Below are positions 47,358-55,535 of a stretch of DNA of 60,494 nt, in pieces. The position numbers were made by a program, and so were the translations under genes. The stretch is from NCBI RefSeq assembly GCF_006540005.1, contig NZ_BJOC01000024.1:1-60494 (forward strand). The letters are read 5' to 3'. Under the pieces are notes generated by a model. The model saw nothing but the letters and a program-made list of their open reading frames with translations, was not told the origin of the DNA and did no database searches. Each line of letters begins with the position of its first letter. Position 1 is the first letter of the stretch. The DNA is from Halomonas halmophila. GTDB taxonomy: Bacteria; Pseudomonadota; Gammaproteobacteria; Pseudomonadales; Halomonadaceae.

Positions 47358-47972
47358 CTACGCGGAAGGCCAGACATTTTTAACGTCCATCTTTACTCTG
47401 ACTTGATGCTCAAAATCCATAATTTTTCTGGCACAATCAACCTGCCCCCACCAACGATCAATAACATAGTGGTTGATAGGATCACGATAATGATAGAGAT
47501 TGCTACCTATCTTCTGGTCAGAGTTGGCTGGAGATAAAACACAAGGAAGGCCAAGCGCATAAATGACACTTTCGGGCAGAGTCATAGACTGGCCTTCAAT
47601 ATCTATCATAAACTGCTGAATTCCATCAGATACTTTAACTTCGATTCCATAACCATCTGGTAGCTCATCCCCATGGGCTAGGCTACATCTAAATTTCTCA
47701 TAAACGATATCCTCGAACTTTATGCCTATACTCCCTTTATTGTTTGGAAAGGGAAAAACTGTCTCCTCAAGGTTAAGACCGCCATGCATGAGTTCAATAA
47801 CATCAAGATGGTCAGAAATAAACTTTCTAAATCGCTCTCCCACCTTGTTGATATCTGGGTACAGCTTTTTTGCTGTGCCATCGACTGCCAAGCATGCAAA
47901 CAGCATTGCCTGCTCAAGCTCTCTACGATCACTGGCAACCAAAGATGATTTTATATGTGCACGGATCTTCAT
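47358..47972 (-). CDS. integron cassette 4: HEPN-like protein
   Basis: A 204-residue low-GC gene. Residues 10-100 are helical (LEQAMLFACLAVDGTAKKLYP...) and end in R95-C-S-L-A-H100-G in EKFRCSLAHGDEL, the RX4H pattern found at HEPN active sites (often RNSLAHG). The rest is unlike known domains (DIEGQSMTLPESVIYALG). It might be an RNase or a non-catalytic HEPN. It lies next to a second HEPN cassette. Confidence 0.6.
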   Translation of the reverse strand: MKIRAHIKSSLVASDRRELEQAMLFACLAVDGTAKKLYPDINKVGERFRKFISDHLDVIELMHGGLNLEETVFPFPNNKGSIGIKFEDIVYEKFRCSLAHGDELPDGYGIEVKVSDGIQQFMIDIEGQSMTLPESVIYALGLPCVLSPANSDQKIGSNLYHYRDPINHYVIDRWWGQVDCARKIMDFEHQVRVKMDVKNVWPSA

Positions 47973-47976
47973 ATTT

Positions 47977-48049
47977 GCCTAACGCCTTGCTCAGCGGAAA
48001 ATTGCGAGCGCAGCGAGTAATTTTTTCCGAGTGGAGCAACTTTTTAGAA
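47977..48049 (-). repeat. attC of cassette 3
   Basis: Inverse core TTCTAAA (one base off TTCTAAC, the complement of this cassette's start), GAGCGCAGCGAG palindromic middle, right core GTTAGGC; 73 bases. Confidence 0.75.
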
Positions 48050-48052
48050 GTG

Positions 48053-48826
48053 CTATCCTCCAACGGCTTCTCTTAAAACGCGGTATATTTTTACACCATA
48101 CGCTCCAGGAATCGTGACACAAATTCCGTAAACGATCGCGACCAGCCCAACTATCCACGGGCTTTCCGCTAGCAGAACCAACGGCACTAAACCCACAAGA
48201 CCCAATCCAGTTCCCACTACTGACGCTTGGGGCTGAGGAACCCCAAATATTTGCGGCTTTGGAATCCGGAATTTAACTTTGACCCCTTTGAGAGTCGCAG
48301 CCAACCAAATGTGTGGCATCGACTCGGAATTTGCTGCATTTAGATAGCTAATCTTAACCACCTGCCCTCGATTGAAGACCGGAATCAGGTACTCTCTCTG
48401 GCCACCATGTATTTTTATCTGATTCTCGGTGGCACGCTCGCCATCCGCTACGCGTAACTGGTTCCTATAATGTTCCGTCCATTCGATGATATTCGGCGTG
48501 TCGAGAATTTGCGTTGATTCCGTTAAGAGTGTCGTGTCATCTGTATAGGTTCGGATGACCACGTTCTCGTAATCGTTAAGGCTTTCGTTTTTTAGTTCTA
48601 TGGTTGATAGATATAAATGGTCGACCGAATTTCCATTCCATGTAACCGAGACATTCCCAAAGATCTCGTCTTCTGCGGACATCCCCACCTTATTGTGGTT
48701 CACGAAGTAGCTAAACACACCTCTCTTATTCAATACTCTCTGCGTCAGCCACGCGGTACCCACGCCTGCTAAGCCACCAAAGATGATCGAAAGGTATTCG
48801 CTCTTGATGATTTCAAGTATTTCCAT
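48053..48826 (-). CDS. integron cassette 3: membrane protein of unknown family
   Basis: A 257-residue protein. An N-terminal hydrophobic helix (about 9-26, YLSIIFGGLAGVGTAWL) anchors a soluble, beta-rich middle (about 40-195). Two C-terminal helices (about 201-221 and 224-246) close it. I know no family with a function. The topology, anchor plus sensor plus paired helices, is seen in some membrane-acting defence effectors, but that is only suggestive. Confidence 0.75.
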   Translation of the reverse strand: MEILEIIKSEYLSIIFGGLAGVGTAWLTQRVLNKRGVFSYFVNHNKVGMSAEDEIFGNVSVTWNGNSVDHLYLSTIELKNESLNDYENVVIRTYTDDTTLLTESTQILDTPNIIEWTEHYRNQLRVADGERATENQIKIHGGQREYLIPVFNRGQVVKISYLNAANSESMPHIWLAATLKGVKVKFRIPKPQIFGVPQPQASVVGTGLGLVGLVPLVLLAESPWIVGLVAIVYGICVTIPGAYGVKIYRVLREAVGG

Positions 48827-48833
48827 AATAGCC

Positions 48834-48917
48834 TTCTAACGCCCGCAGCACGCGTGACTTTGTAGTGAAGGCGTAGCCGTAACGGAAAAGCCGTCGCTGT
48901 GCCTGCGATTGTTAAAT
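48834..48917 (-). repeat. attC of cassette 2
   Basis: ATTTAAC (exact complement of this cassette's own start GTTAAAT) to GTTAGAA, 84 bases, with a strong GGCTACGCC-like middle hairpin. Confidence 0.85.
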
Positions 48918-49343
48918 GTGAAGCGAGTCATAAATTGCTTTAGCCATTTCATAGTCTATCTCGTGCTTTCCGTGCGGAGTCGCTTTTACGAAGCTTCCAA
49001 TTTCCTGAGGAGAAAACGAAAAGTCCCTAGGAATCTTCAGTTTTCTTTTGGCCGCTCCATCTGATGAATTGCATTGATCACATATTGTTGTCATTGGAAA
49101 CCTTCCTTGACTACTCATGTATGGCGCTGAATGATCATGGTGTTTATGAAGAGGCGCAACCCAGCCCCAAAAAGCATTGGGGCTATTCGGAAATCTCTTA
49201 GCCCATCGCATAATCTCGTACTTGCTTCTTTTACATGAAGGGCAAAACCAGCCATCTCCAACCTCTCGCCAAAGATTCTTATAGTGAAGGCCATCATGGC
49301 TTCGAAATTCTTCAAATGTTGGAACTTTAATCTTCATAGACAT
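48912..49343 (-). CDS. integron cassette 2: HNH-like zinc protein
   Basis: A 143-residue protein with C34-x2-C37, the cluster H68-H69-D70-H71, and C88-x2-C91-N92. The order CxxC, HHDH, CxxCN matches HNH/McrA-type nucleases with a structural zinc. Only the small HNH core is present, with no specificity domain. The ATG overlaps the attC core site (GTTAAATG), so it has no room for its own ribosome site. Confidence 0.65.
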   Translation of the reverse strand: MSMKIKVPTFEEFRSHDGLHYKNLWREVGDGWFCPSCKRSKYEIMRWAKRFPNSPNAFWGWVAPLHKHHDHSAPYMSSQGRFPMTTICDQCNSSDGAAKRKLKIPRDFSFSPQEIGSFVKATPHGKHEIDYEMAKAIYDSLHI

Positions 49344-49413
49344 TTAACGCCAGTGGTAATGGGCGCCAACGGAGCGCAGCGTAGTTGGCGTCCCGTTGAC
49401 CACATGGTTAGCT
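49342..49413 (-). repeat. attC of cassette 1
   Basis: AGCTAAC to GTTAAAT over 72 bases; the middle holds CGCCAAC and GTTGGCG arms. AGCTAAC is the exact complement of the cassette's start core GTTAGCT at 50263-50269. The cassette 1 stop codon lies inside the inverse core. Confidence 0.88.
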
Positions 49414-50247
49414 GTACTCTGCAAACATTTCTCGTAGCATGGCTTTTGTTGAGACATCTTGGTCTATTTCCAAGTCATCCAAGACTTTCCGAAACGTGAC
49501 CAACTCGACGCCCTTACCGGCAACCAGAGGGGCATCCTCTGGCAGAAAAAAGTAAACGGAATCAATATCACGTGCATGCCTCAAAAGTCGGAATTGTTTG
49601 TCCGAAAGGTCTGCAGCGTGTTTGCTATAGGTAACTTGACCAATAACCCTTTTCCCATCCCTATCGATGCCAAAAATATCGATATCCATTAGCCCTCTGC
49701 CAATGGGCAAAACGAGCCGCTCCAATTGCCCGGAACTGCGCAGCCATTCGTAGCAAAGAACCTCAAGTTGGCTTGGGTGTAACGAATTTGCCTTGCGCGG
49801 CAGTGATCGTCCTTCCACAGCCGCTAATAGCGCCCCTTCCGCACTGGGCCATCCCGTTAATGTTGCCTGTCTCGGCTGGACACCAACTAGCAATGGGTAA
49901 TCGGCGTAAGGAACTTCAACTGCATTACTCAGGGCAGCCACTTTGTAAATAAATGACTCGCCAGAGCTGGGATCATGGAATTCTTCAGAGAATATCTGAG
50001 CACCTTGCTCCAGGAACCCAACGAGCATTTTAGACCCATCTAGACGTCTATAATCAGCGCCGACAATAGCGCCGTCGTTACAGTACCCCCATAATCTTTC
50101 GAGTGCGTTTCGGCCCGCAGGATAGTAGTCAGCGGGGTTGGTGGAAAAGTCATCGTCATAATGCAACGCAATCAGCCGCCTCTCCCACAATTGGCGCAGA
50201 ACGTGGGGAGTAGATGAACAGTTATGTCGAATGAAAACTGACTGCAC
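49408..50247 (-). CDS. integron cassette 1: restriction-endonuclease-like (PD-(D/E)XK) protein
   Basis: A 279-residue protein. The C-terminal part resembles Mrr-type nucleases: helix LEVLCYEWL with E162, then D188-x-D190 in MDIDIFGID, then Q204 in VIGQVTYSK. The usual lysine after Q is replaced by T206, with K209 nearby, so activity is uncertain. The N-terminal 130 residues are an unrecognised domain. It is the first cassette, next to the integrase relic, and would be read most strongly. Confidence 0.65.
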   Translation of the reverse strand: MQSVFIRHNCSSTPHVLRQLWERRLIALHYDDDFSTNPADYYPAGRNALERLWGYCNDGAIVGADYRRLDGSKMLVGFLEQGAQIFSEEFHDPSSGESFIYKVAALSNAVEVPYADYPLLVGVQPRQATLTGWPSAEGALLAAVEGRSLPRKANSLHPSQLEVLCYEWLRSSGQLERLVLPIGRGLMDIDIFGIDRDGKRVIGQVTYSKHAADLSDKQFRLLRHARDIDSVYFFLPEDAPLVAGKGVELVTFRKVLDDLEIDQDVSTKAMLREMFAEYS

Positions 50248-50262
50248 AAATTTTCCTTTTTC

Positions 50263-50269
50263 AGCTAAC
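50263..50269 (-). other. attI/cassette junction (core site GTTAGCT)
   Basis: The minus strand reads GTTAGCT, the cassette 1 core site. The DNA to the right is where attI must lie. Confidence 0.7.
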
Positions 50270-50558
50270 AGGTATTAGATAGCGCGCTCGTTTATTCACT
50301 TGAACGATCGCACACGTTCAATATTCTTATTTGAATTAAATAACTATATGATTTCAAAAGACAACGGTTTCATTCGTGCAGCCTAAACCGGATTCGCGTG
50401 CTTGCGCGTTTTACTTTTCACAATAACACTGTATATACATCCATATATCACATGGGTATGGCTATGCACGGCATAGTCGCCAAAGCTGATGGATCAGGTA
50501 AAGGCGACCATATAAGTTAGGCGATACAGTCCTCGCGCTGTGAAGACGTATGCTCTGA
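50270..50558. other. AT-rich attI / integrase promoter region
   Basis: No gene is supported. The sequence is AT-rich. A LexA-like half box lies at 50428, and a further minus-strand core GCCTAAC at 50516-50522 is followed by GTCGCC...GGCGAC arms, possibly a decayed attC or part of attI. Confidence 0.5.
50428..50445. promoter_or_regulatory. decayed LexA-like box upstream of the intI relic
   Basis: ACTGTATATA matches the left half of the SOS box perfectly; the right half keeps only part of TATACAGT (14 of 18 bases in all). Integron integrases are typically LexA-repressed, so the position is sensible. Confidence 0.4.
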
Positions 50559-50768
50559 ACACGTTTCTTCTTACGCTTCCACGGGGTGCGTCACCCTGCT
50601 GGCATGGGAAGGCCTGAGGTCCAAGCTTTCCTGGAGCACCTGACGATTCAGCGAAAGCTAGCTGCGGCTACTCGGCACCAGGCGCTGAATGCCTTGGCCT
50701 TTCTTTATCACTATAAATTGGGCAGCGAGTTCGGGAGTGTTCGCAGTCTTCTGGGCTGGGTCACTTGA
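50559..50768 (+). pseudogene. intI: relic of integron integrase intI (N-terminal part)
   Basis: The frame reads RFHGVRHPAGMGRPEVQAFL and ALNALAFLYHYKLG, which matches the N-terminal SAM-like domain of IntI (RFHGVRHP, EVEAFL, QALNALLFLY). A TGA lies upstream in the frame, and the expected preceding helix appears only with frame changes. The catalytic domain with its Arg and Tyr residues is absent. It is divergent from the cassettes, exactly where intI belongs. Confidence 0.85.
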
Positions 50769-50930
50769 GGTTTCAGGCACGCTACCGCCATCTACCTGCA
50801 TGTGGGGAAAGCGCCCTGCTTTCTGTGCGGTAGTCCCTTGCGTCATGGTGTTGTCATTTATCCGGCACTCTTCGGTGCCTTCGATTTCAAGACTAATCAT
50901 CCCGGCTTTTGACTGTAAAGCGTCGTACCA

Positions 50931-50967
50931 AAAAATGGCGGCATGCGTTGGTGCATGCCGCCTGTTT
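50931..50967 (-). terminator. intrinsic terminator of the FKBP gene
   Basis: On the minus strand GGCGGCATGC pairs with GCATGCCGCC and is followed by ATTTTTTGG. Confidence 0.85.
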
Positions 50968-50993
50968 ACTGAGCGTGAGTTGGCCGCCGAATC

Positions 50994-51500
50994 TTAGACC
51001 ATCTTCTTGTCTTCGACTTCTTCCGGCGTGGTGCCGGAGGGCAGCGGGTGGCCCTTGGCGAGTTCGGCGCGGGTGGCGTCGCGGATGTCGAGGAGCGTGA
51101 CCCCGTAGGTGAGCGAGTGGCCGGCCAGCGGGTGGTTGGTGTCGATGCGCACACTGTCGGGGCGGGCTTCGAGCACGGTGACGATTTCCGGGCCGTCGTC
51201 GCCGGGTGTCTGGAAGCGCATGCCGGCCTGGAGGTCGTTGTTGGGGAAGGCGTCGCGGCTGACTTCGCGCACCAGGCTTTCGTCACGCACGCCGTAGGCC
51301 TGCTCGGGGGCCAGGGTCACGCTGAGCTCCTCGCCCTGCGCCTTGTCGAGCATGGCTTCTTCGAGCCCGGCCATGATGTTGCCGTGGCCGTGCAGGTATT
51401 CCAGCGGCTTGTCGCGGGCCCGGGAGTCGTCCAGCGTCTGGCCCTGGGCGTCGCTGAGTACATAGTGAAAGGTTACGACTCGTTGCGGCGCGACAAGCAT
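50994..51500 (-). CDS. FKBP-type prolyl isomerase, SlyD-like
   Basis: A 168-residue chaperone-isomerase. The FKBP half (VVTFHYVLSDAQGQTLDDSR, then GLEEAMLDKAQGEE) flanks the insert-in-flap domain (YGVRDESLVREVSRDAFP...). The C-terminus lacks the His/Cys-rich metal tail of E. coli SlyD, so nickel delivery is unlikely. It follows the integron region directly. Confidence 0.92.
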   Translation of the reverse strand: MLVAPQRVVTFHYVLSDAQGQTLDDSRARDKPLEYLHGHGNIMAGLEEAMLDKAQGEELSVTLAPEQAYGVRDESLVREVSRDAFPNNDLQAGMRFQTPGDDGPEIVTVLEARPDSVRIDTNHPLAGHSLTYGVTLLDIRDATRAELAKGHPLPSGTTPEEVEDKKMV

Positions 51501-51534
51501 GGTTTTCTCCTCGGAGTATCTGGTTCGGTATCGG

Positions 51535-52077
51535 TCAGTCGCATCGACGTAGCTGGCTGACGGGCATTTCCAGGTGCTGCTGCTTGTGCAGCATGCCGAG
51601 CAGCACGATGGCGCGGTCTTCGCCCTTGTGGGTCTCGAACACGGCCTGGAGGTCCTTGAAGGGGCCGGAGGTGATCTCGACGGCTTCGCCGGCCCGGAAG
51701 TAGACGTTGGCGGAGCTGTCGTCCTGGGGGCCGGCGTTGGCGCGCAGGGCTTCCACCAGGTCGTCGTGTACCGGCACCGGTGATTGCAGGCCGAAGGTGA
51801 CGATCTTCAGCACGCCCCGGGTGGAGCGGATGGGCCGCCAGTTGCTGGCCAGCTTGTCCAGCCGGATGAAGAGGTAGTTGGGGAAGAGTGGCTCGACGAC
51901 CCAGGTGAGTTTGCCGCGGCGCTTTTTCTGGACTTCCAGCACCGGGTGGAACAGCTCGTAGCCCTGGTTGTCGAGGTGTTCCACGGCACGAAAGGATTCA
52001 CCGCCCTTGCACTGAATCACATACCAGCGCGGCACGGCATCGTCTTCCTCGCTCGAGCATGGGCTGTGGTCTGTCAT
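51535..52077 (-). CDS. rfaH: transcription antiterminator RfaH
   Basis: A 180-residue NusG paralogue that keeps RNA polymerase going through long surface-polysaccharide or conjugation operons after loading at ops sites. The NGN domain (WYVIQCKGGESFRAVEHLDNQG) and the C-terminal KOW region are seen. The Met at 52077 has CAGGAG five bases before it. I saw no convincing ops element in front of ugd or elsewhere here. Confidence 0.92.
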   Translation of the reverse strand: MTDHSPCSSEEDDAVPRWYVIQCKGGESFRAVEHLDNQGYELFHPVLEVQKKRRGKLTWVVEPLFPNYLFIRLDKLASNWRPIRSTRGVLKIVTFGLQSPVPVHDDLVEALRANAGPQDDSSANVYFRAGEAVEITSGPFKDLQAVFETHKGEDRAIVLLGMLHKQQHLEMPVSQLRRCD

Positions 52078-52240
52078 GTCGCTCCTGGTCGTTGCGGCTG
52101 GTATCACCTGCGGTGCTCTGCAACAATCGGGCACGCACCTGGTGGGGGATCCTTCCTGCCCCCGGGATAGGTGCCTATTCTAACATTGTTGATCGGCCCC
52201 GCGAGGGTCGCTCAGGCACGCCGCAAGGAGAGCCCGCGCC

Positions 52241-53599
52241 ATGCCGACACCTTCCGTCCACCGCAGCTGGTCCGATGCCTTGGCGATCTATCTCAGGGCG
52301 CCCGTGCTGACCATGCTGTTCCTGGGTTTTTCGGCCGGCTTGCCCTTTCTGCTGGTGTTTTCCACCCTCACCGCCTGGCTGCGCAGTGATGGTGTCGAGG
52401 TCGCCGCCATCGGCTTCTTCGCCTGGATCGGCATGCTGTATTCGATCAAGTTCTTCTGGGCGCCGGTGGTCGACCGGCTGGCCCTGCCCGGGCTGACCCG
52501 CTGGTTCGGCCAGCGACGAGGCTGGATGCTGTTGGCACAGGCGTTGATCGCCCTGGGCCTGGTGGGTCTGGCGCTCACCGATCCGGTGGGGCATCTCGCC
52601 CAGGTGGCGATCTTCTCGCTGTTGGTGGCCTTCGGCTCGGCGACCCAGGACATTGCCATCGACGCCTTTCGCATCGAGTCGGCCCCGGATGACATGCAGG
52701 CGGCCATGGCCTCGACCTATATCGTCGGCTATCGGGGCGGCTTGATCGCCGCCGGGGCCGGCGCCCTCTATGTGGCCTCGGCGGTGTCCTGGGAGGCGGC
52801 CTATCTGTGCATGGCGGCGCTGGTGCTGGTCGGCACCCTCACCGTGCTGATCCGCCCGGAGCCGGCGCGGCTCTCGCTGACCTCGCAGTTGATCCACGAG
52901 CCCCGGGTGCGCGCCTTCCTGCGCGCCACCCGCGGCAAGCCGGACTGGGTGAGGCGCCTGGGCGCCTGGGTCATTGGGGCCATCGTCTGCCCGTTTACCG
53001 ACTTCTTCATGCGCTATCGGCGTCAGGCACTGTGGCTGCTGGTGTTCGTGGCGGTGTTCCGCATCAGCGATCTGGCCATGGCCTCCATGGCGAATCCGCT
53101 GTATATCGATCTGGGCTTTTCGCTGGATACCATCGCCAGCGTGACCAATATCTTCGGTATCGCCATGAGCATCCTCGGTGGCCTGCTCGGCGGGGTGCTG
53201 GTGGCGCGTTACGGCGTCGGCACCATGCTGGTCTTCGGTGCCACGGCCACGGCGCTGACCAACCTGCTGTTCGTGCTGCTGGCCTCCACCGGCGATAACC
53301 TGCCTATGCTGGTGGTCACCATCATCGGCGACAACCTGTCCAATGGTCTGGCCAGTGCGGTCTTTATCGCCTTCCTGTCGAGCCTGACCTCGCGGGCCTA
53401 TACGGCGACCCAGTACGCGCTCTTTTCCTCGCTGATGACCCTGCCCGGCAAGTTCCTGAGCGGCTTCGGTGGTCTGGTGGTCGATTTTCAGGGCTACGCC
53501 AGCTTCTTCCTGGTGGCCTCGGCGCTGGGTGTGCCGGCCATTCTGCTGGCCATCTGGATTCGCCGTGGCAGCCTGCTCAAGGGCGCCGTCGCCCAGTAA
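52241..53599 (+). CDS. AmpG-like MFS transporter (muropeptide permease)
   Basis: A 452-residue inner-membrane protein with about 12 hydrophobic segments. The AmpG pattern is clear: GFSAGLPFLLVFSTLTAWLR, IKFFWAPVVDRL and ATQDIAIDAFRIE. It probably imports anhydro-muropeptides for recycling; some relatives carry other solutes. The AmiD-like amidase at 37404 fits the same pathway. Confidence 0.9.
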   Translation: MPTPSVHRSWSDALAIYLRAPVLTMLFLGFSAGLPFLLVFSTLTAWLRSDGVEVAAIGFFAWIGMLYSIKFFWAPVVDRLALPGLTRWFGQRRGWMLLAQALIALGLVGLALTDPVGHLAQVAIFSLLVAFGSATQDIAIDAFRIESAPDDMQAAMASTYIVGYRGGLIAAGAGALYVASAVSWEAAYLCMAALVLVGTLTVLIRPEPARLSLTSQLIHEPRVRAFLRATRGKPDWVRRLGAWVIGAIVCPFTDFFMRYRRQALWLLVFVAVFRISDLAMASMANPLYIDLGFSLDTIASVTNIFGIAMSILGGLLGGVLVARYGVGTMLVFGATATALTNLLFVLLASTGDNLPMLVVTIIGDNLSNGLASAVFIAFLSSLTSRAYTATQYALFSSLMTLPGKFLSGFGGLVVDFQGYASFFLVASALGVPAILLAIWIRRGSLLKGAVAQ

Positions 53600-53609
53600 G
53601 TCCTGGACT

Positions 53610-53628
53610 CCCGGTGCCCTGCACCGGG
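53610..53628. terminator. hairpin between convergent ampG-like and SEC-C genes
   Basis: An 8-bp perfect stem CCCGGTGC/GCACCGGG with a 3-base loop; there is no T run, so termination is uncertain. Confidence 0.4.
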
Positions 53629-53644
53629 CCTGCCGGAGCGAAGA

Positions 53645-55486
53645 TCAGCTCGGGTCCCGGGTGCTCAACCACTCCAGGGCGCCCGGGGTACTGCGCCATT
53701 GATCGCGCATGAGGGTGCGATACTGCCAGGCCTCGGCGGGTGAACCGGGCGCGGCCTCGGTGCTGCTGCCCGAGGGCTCGCGGGGCGAGTCGCTGTAGAG
53801 CAGTACCAGGGCATGGCGATTATGCTGATACACCCGCTGCAACTGCTCGTTGGCCTCGTCATAGCGCCCCAGCCGATAGAGTGCCAGCAGGCGTCCCATC
53901 ATCATGCCCAGCATGGCACCGGACTCTACTTGATCATCGGCCATGGCCTCGCCACTGAGGGTCAGGGCCTCGTCGTTGCGCCCTTCACGCAGCAGCTGGT
54001 CGAGCACCAGCTCGCGCAGCCCCAGGCTGTCCTGATCATCCAGCGCCAGCAGCCGCTCGGCGAGCTGGCGGGAATGTTGTCGCGCGCCACGCTCCATGCC
54101 GACCACCAGGGCCAGCCCGGTACGCAGGAGTACGGCGTTATCGGCGTTTTCCCAGACCAGGGCCGAGCCCTGCAGCGCATGGGCCTGGGCCAGCCAGCCC
54201 TGCAGTCGCCGTGCCAGGGGCTCGAAGAGGCTGGGCGCCATCCACGGCAGGCTGCCGAAGCGACTGGTCAGCGCCAGCGCCAGGGACTCCACCACGGCGG
54301 GCGAGTCCAGCCATTCCGGATTGGCACACAGGGCCGGCAGCCATTCCTCGGCCTGCAGCCAGGGGTCGCTGTCGAAGCCCAACAGGGCTTCCGGGTCCAC
54401 CTGGGCGACGAACACCGCCTGGAAGGCCGCGTAATGCGTCATGTCCCGGGCACTGGCGTGATAGGTCAGGCCGTCTTCGCCGCGCTGGAATTCGAGCGAC
54501 GGGGCCTCTGGCAGTTCCTGCATCAGGGACTGCAGGGATACCAGGGGCTCGGCCAGGTCGGCTTCGGCGTTGAGCAACTGTTCGGCCAGGGTGGCCCCCG
54601 GATTCGCCGCCAGCTCGGCCAGAAACTCCAGCTGCTCGGGCTCCAGATCGCCCTGCCGGGCCAGACGCCGATACCAGAAGCGTGAACGCTCGGCGGCTTC
54701 TTCCTCGTTGCCCTCGTGCAGCAGCAGCATGGCCTCGATGTAGGCCAGCGTCGGCGAGTCGGGCAGTGCCTGCTGGGCGCGCACGAAGGCCGCCCGGGCA
54801 CTGTCCAGATCGTCGTTGTCGAGATGCAGCAGGCACAGCCGTTCCAGGGCAACGCCGCGCAGGGACAGGGGGCCATGCTCGAAGACGGCATCCAGCAGGG
54901 CCTGGCGCTTGCGGTTGAAGCCACGCTCCTGGTAGAGGTCGACGAGGATCTCGAAGGCAGGCTCGGCCTGGTCGGGCAGGTTGTCCCAGTCAGGGTTGTC
55001 GAAGACCGATTCGAGGATCTGCTGGGCACGCCCACGCTGGCCGGATTCGCCGGCAATCAGGCCGGCTTCGAGCAGCGCCTGCGATGGCGCCAGCCCACTG
55101 GCCAGCGCCGCCTTGAGCGTCGCGCCCTTCCACTCGCGCAGAGACAGCATCCACATCAGGTGGCCGGGCACATGCCCGGGCAGCGACACGGCGCCGCAGC
55201 ACTGCCGCATCCTGAGTCCGGAGTCGCACCAGCAGGGCTCGTTGTCGCCCGGCCGGGCCAGCGGCTCGCACTCGAAGTCCAGCCGCTCCAGCGGCGTCTG
55301 GGACCAGAGTTCCGGTGCCAGGGCCTGGGCCGTGGCCAGATCGTCCTCGAAGTGCGCTGGGCCCTCTTCCCGTGCCCAGGCCATCAGGGTGGGATAGCGC
55401 TCATCTTCGCGTATGGCTCCCAATGCTCCGGACGCGAACCCCAGCAACTGCTCTACCCATACCGCCAGCATCGCTGTCTCCAACAC
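53645..55486 (-). CDS. SEC-C motif and TPR-like protein
   Basis: A 613-residue cytoplasmic protein. An N-terminal SEC-C zinc motif reads PGDNEPCWCDSGLRMRQCCG (about residues 78-97; family [20 protein letters not shown]). The rest is helical with tetratricopeptide-like repeats (ALERLCLLHLDNDDLDSARAA...). It probably binds another protein; no enzyme motif is seen. A second Met five residues later is an alternative start. Confidence 0.82.
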   Translation of the reverse strand: MLETAMLAVWVEQLLGFASGALGAIREDERYPTLMAWAREEGPAHFEDDLATAQALAPELWSQTPLERLDFECEPLARPGDNEPCWCDSGLRMRQCCGAVSLPGHVPGHLMWMLSLREWKGATLKAALASGLAPSQALLEAGLIAGESGQRGRAQQILESVFDNPDWDNLPDQAEPAFEILVDLYQERGFNRKRQALLDAVFEHGPLSLRGVALERLCLLHLDNDDLDSARAAFVRAQQALPDSPTLAYIEAMLLLHEGNEEEAAERSRFWYRRLARQGDLEPEQLEFLAELAANPGATLAEQLLNAEADLAEPLVSLQSLMQELPEAPSLEFQRGEDGLTYHASARDMTHYAAFQAVFVAQVDPEALLGFDSDPWLQAEEWLPALCANPEWLDSPAVVESLALALTSRFGSLPWMAPSLFEPLARRLQGWLAQAHALQGSALVWENADNAVLLRTGLALVVGMERGARQHSRQLAERLLALDDQDSLGLRELVLDQLLREGRNDEALTLSGEAMADDQVESGAMLGMMMGRLLALYRLGRYDEANEQLQRVYQHNRHALVLLYSDSPREPSGSSTEAAPGSPAEAWQYRTLMRDQWRSTPGALEWLSTRDPS

Positions 55487-55535
55487 GTTCGGAAAACGCC
55501 ACAGTCTAACAGCTGCGTGCCGGCCTGGCAGCCGC

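Noticed and set aside
50689..50997. 102-codon plus-strand frame after the intI relic
   Set aside because: It matches no family, and it runs into the FKBP terminator hairpin. It is not the missing integrase half.
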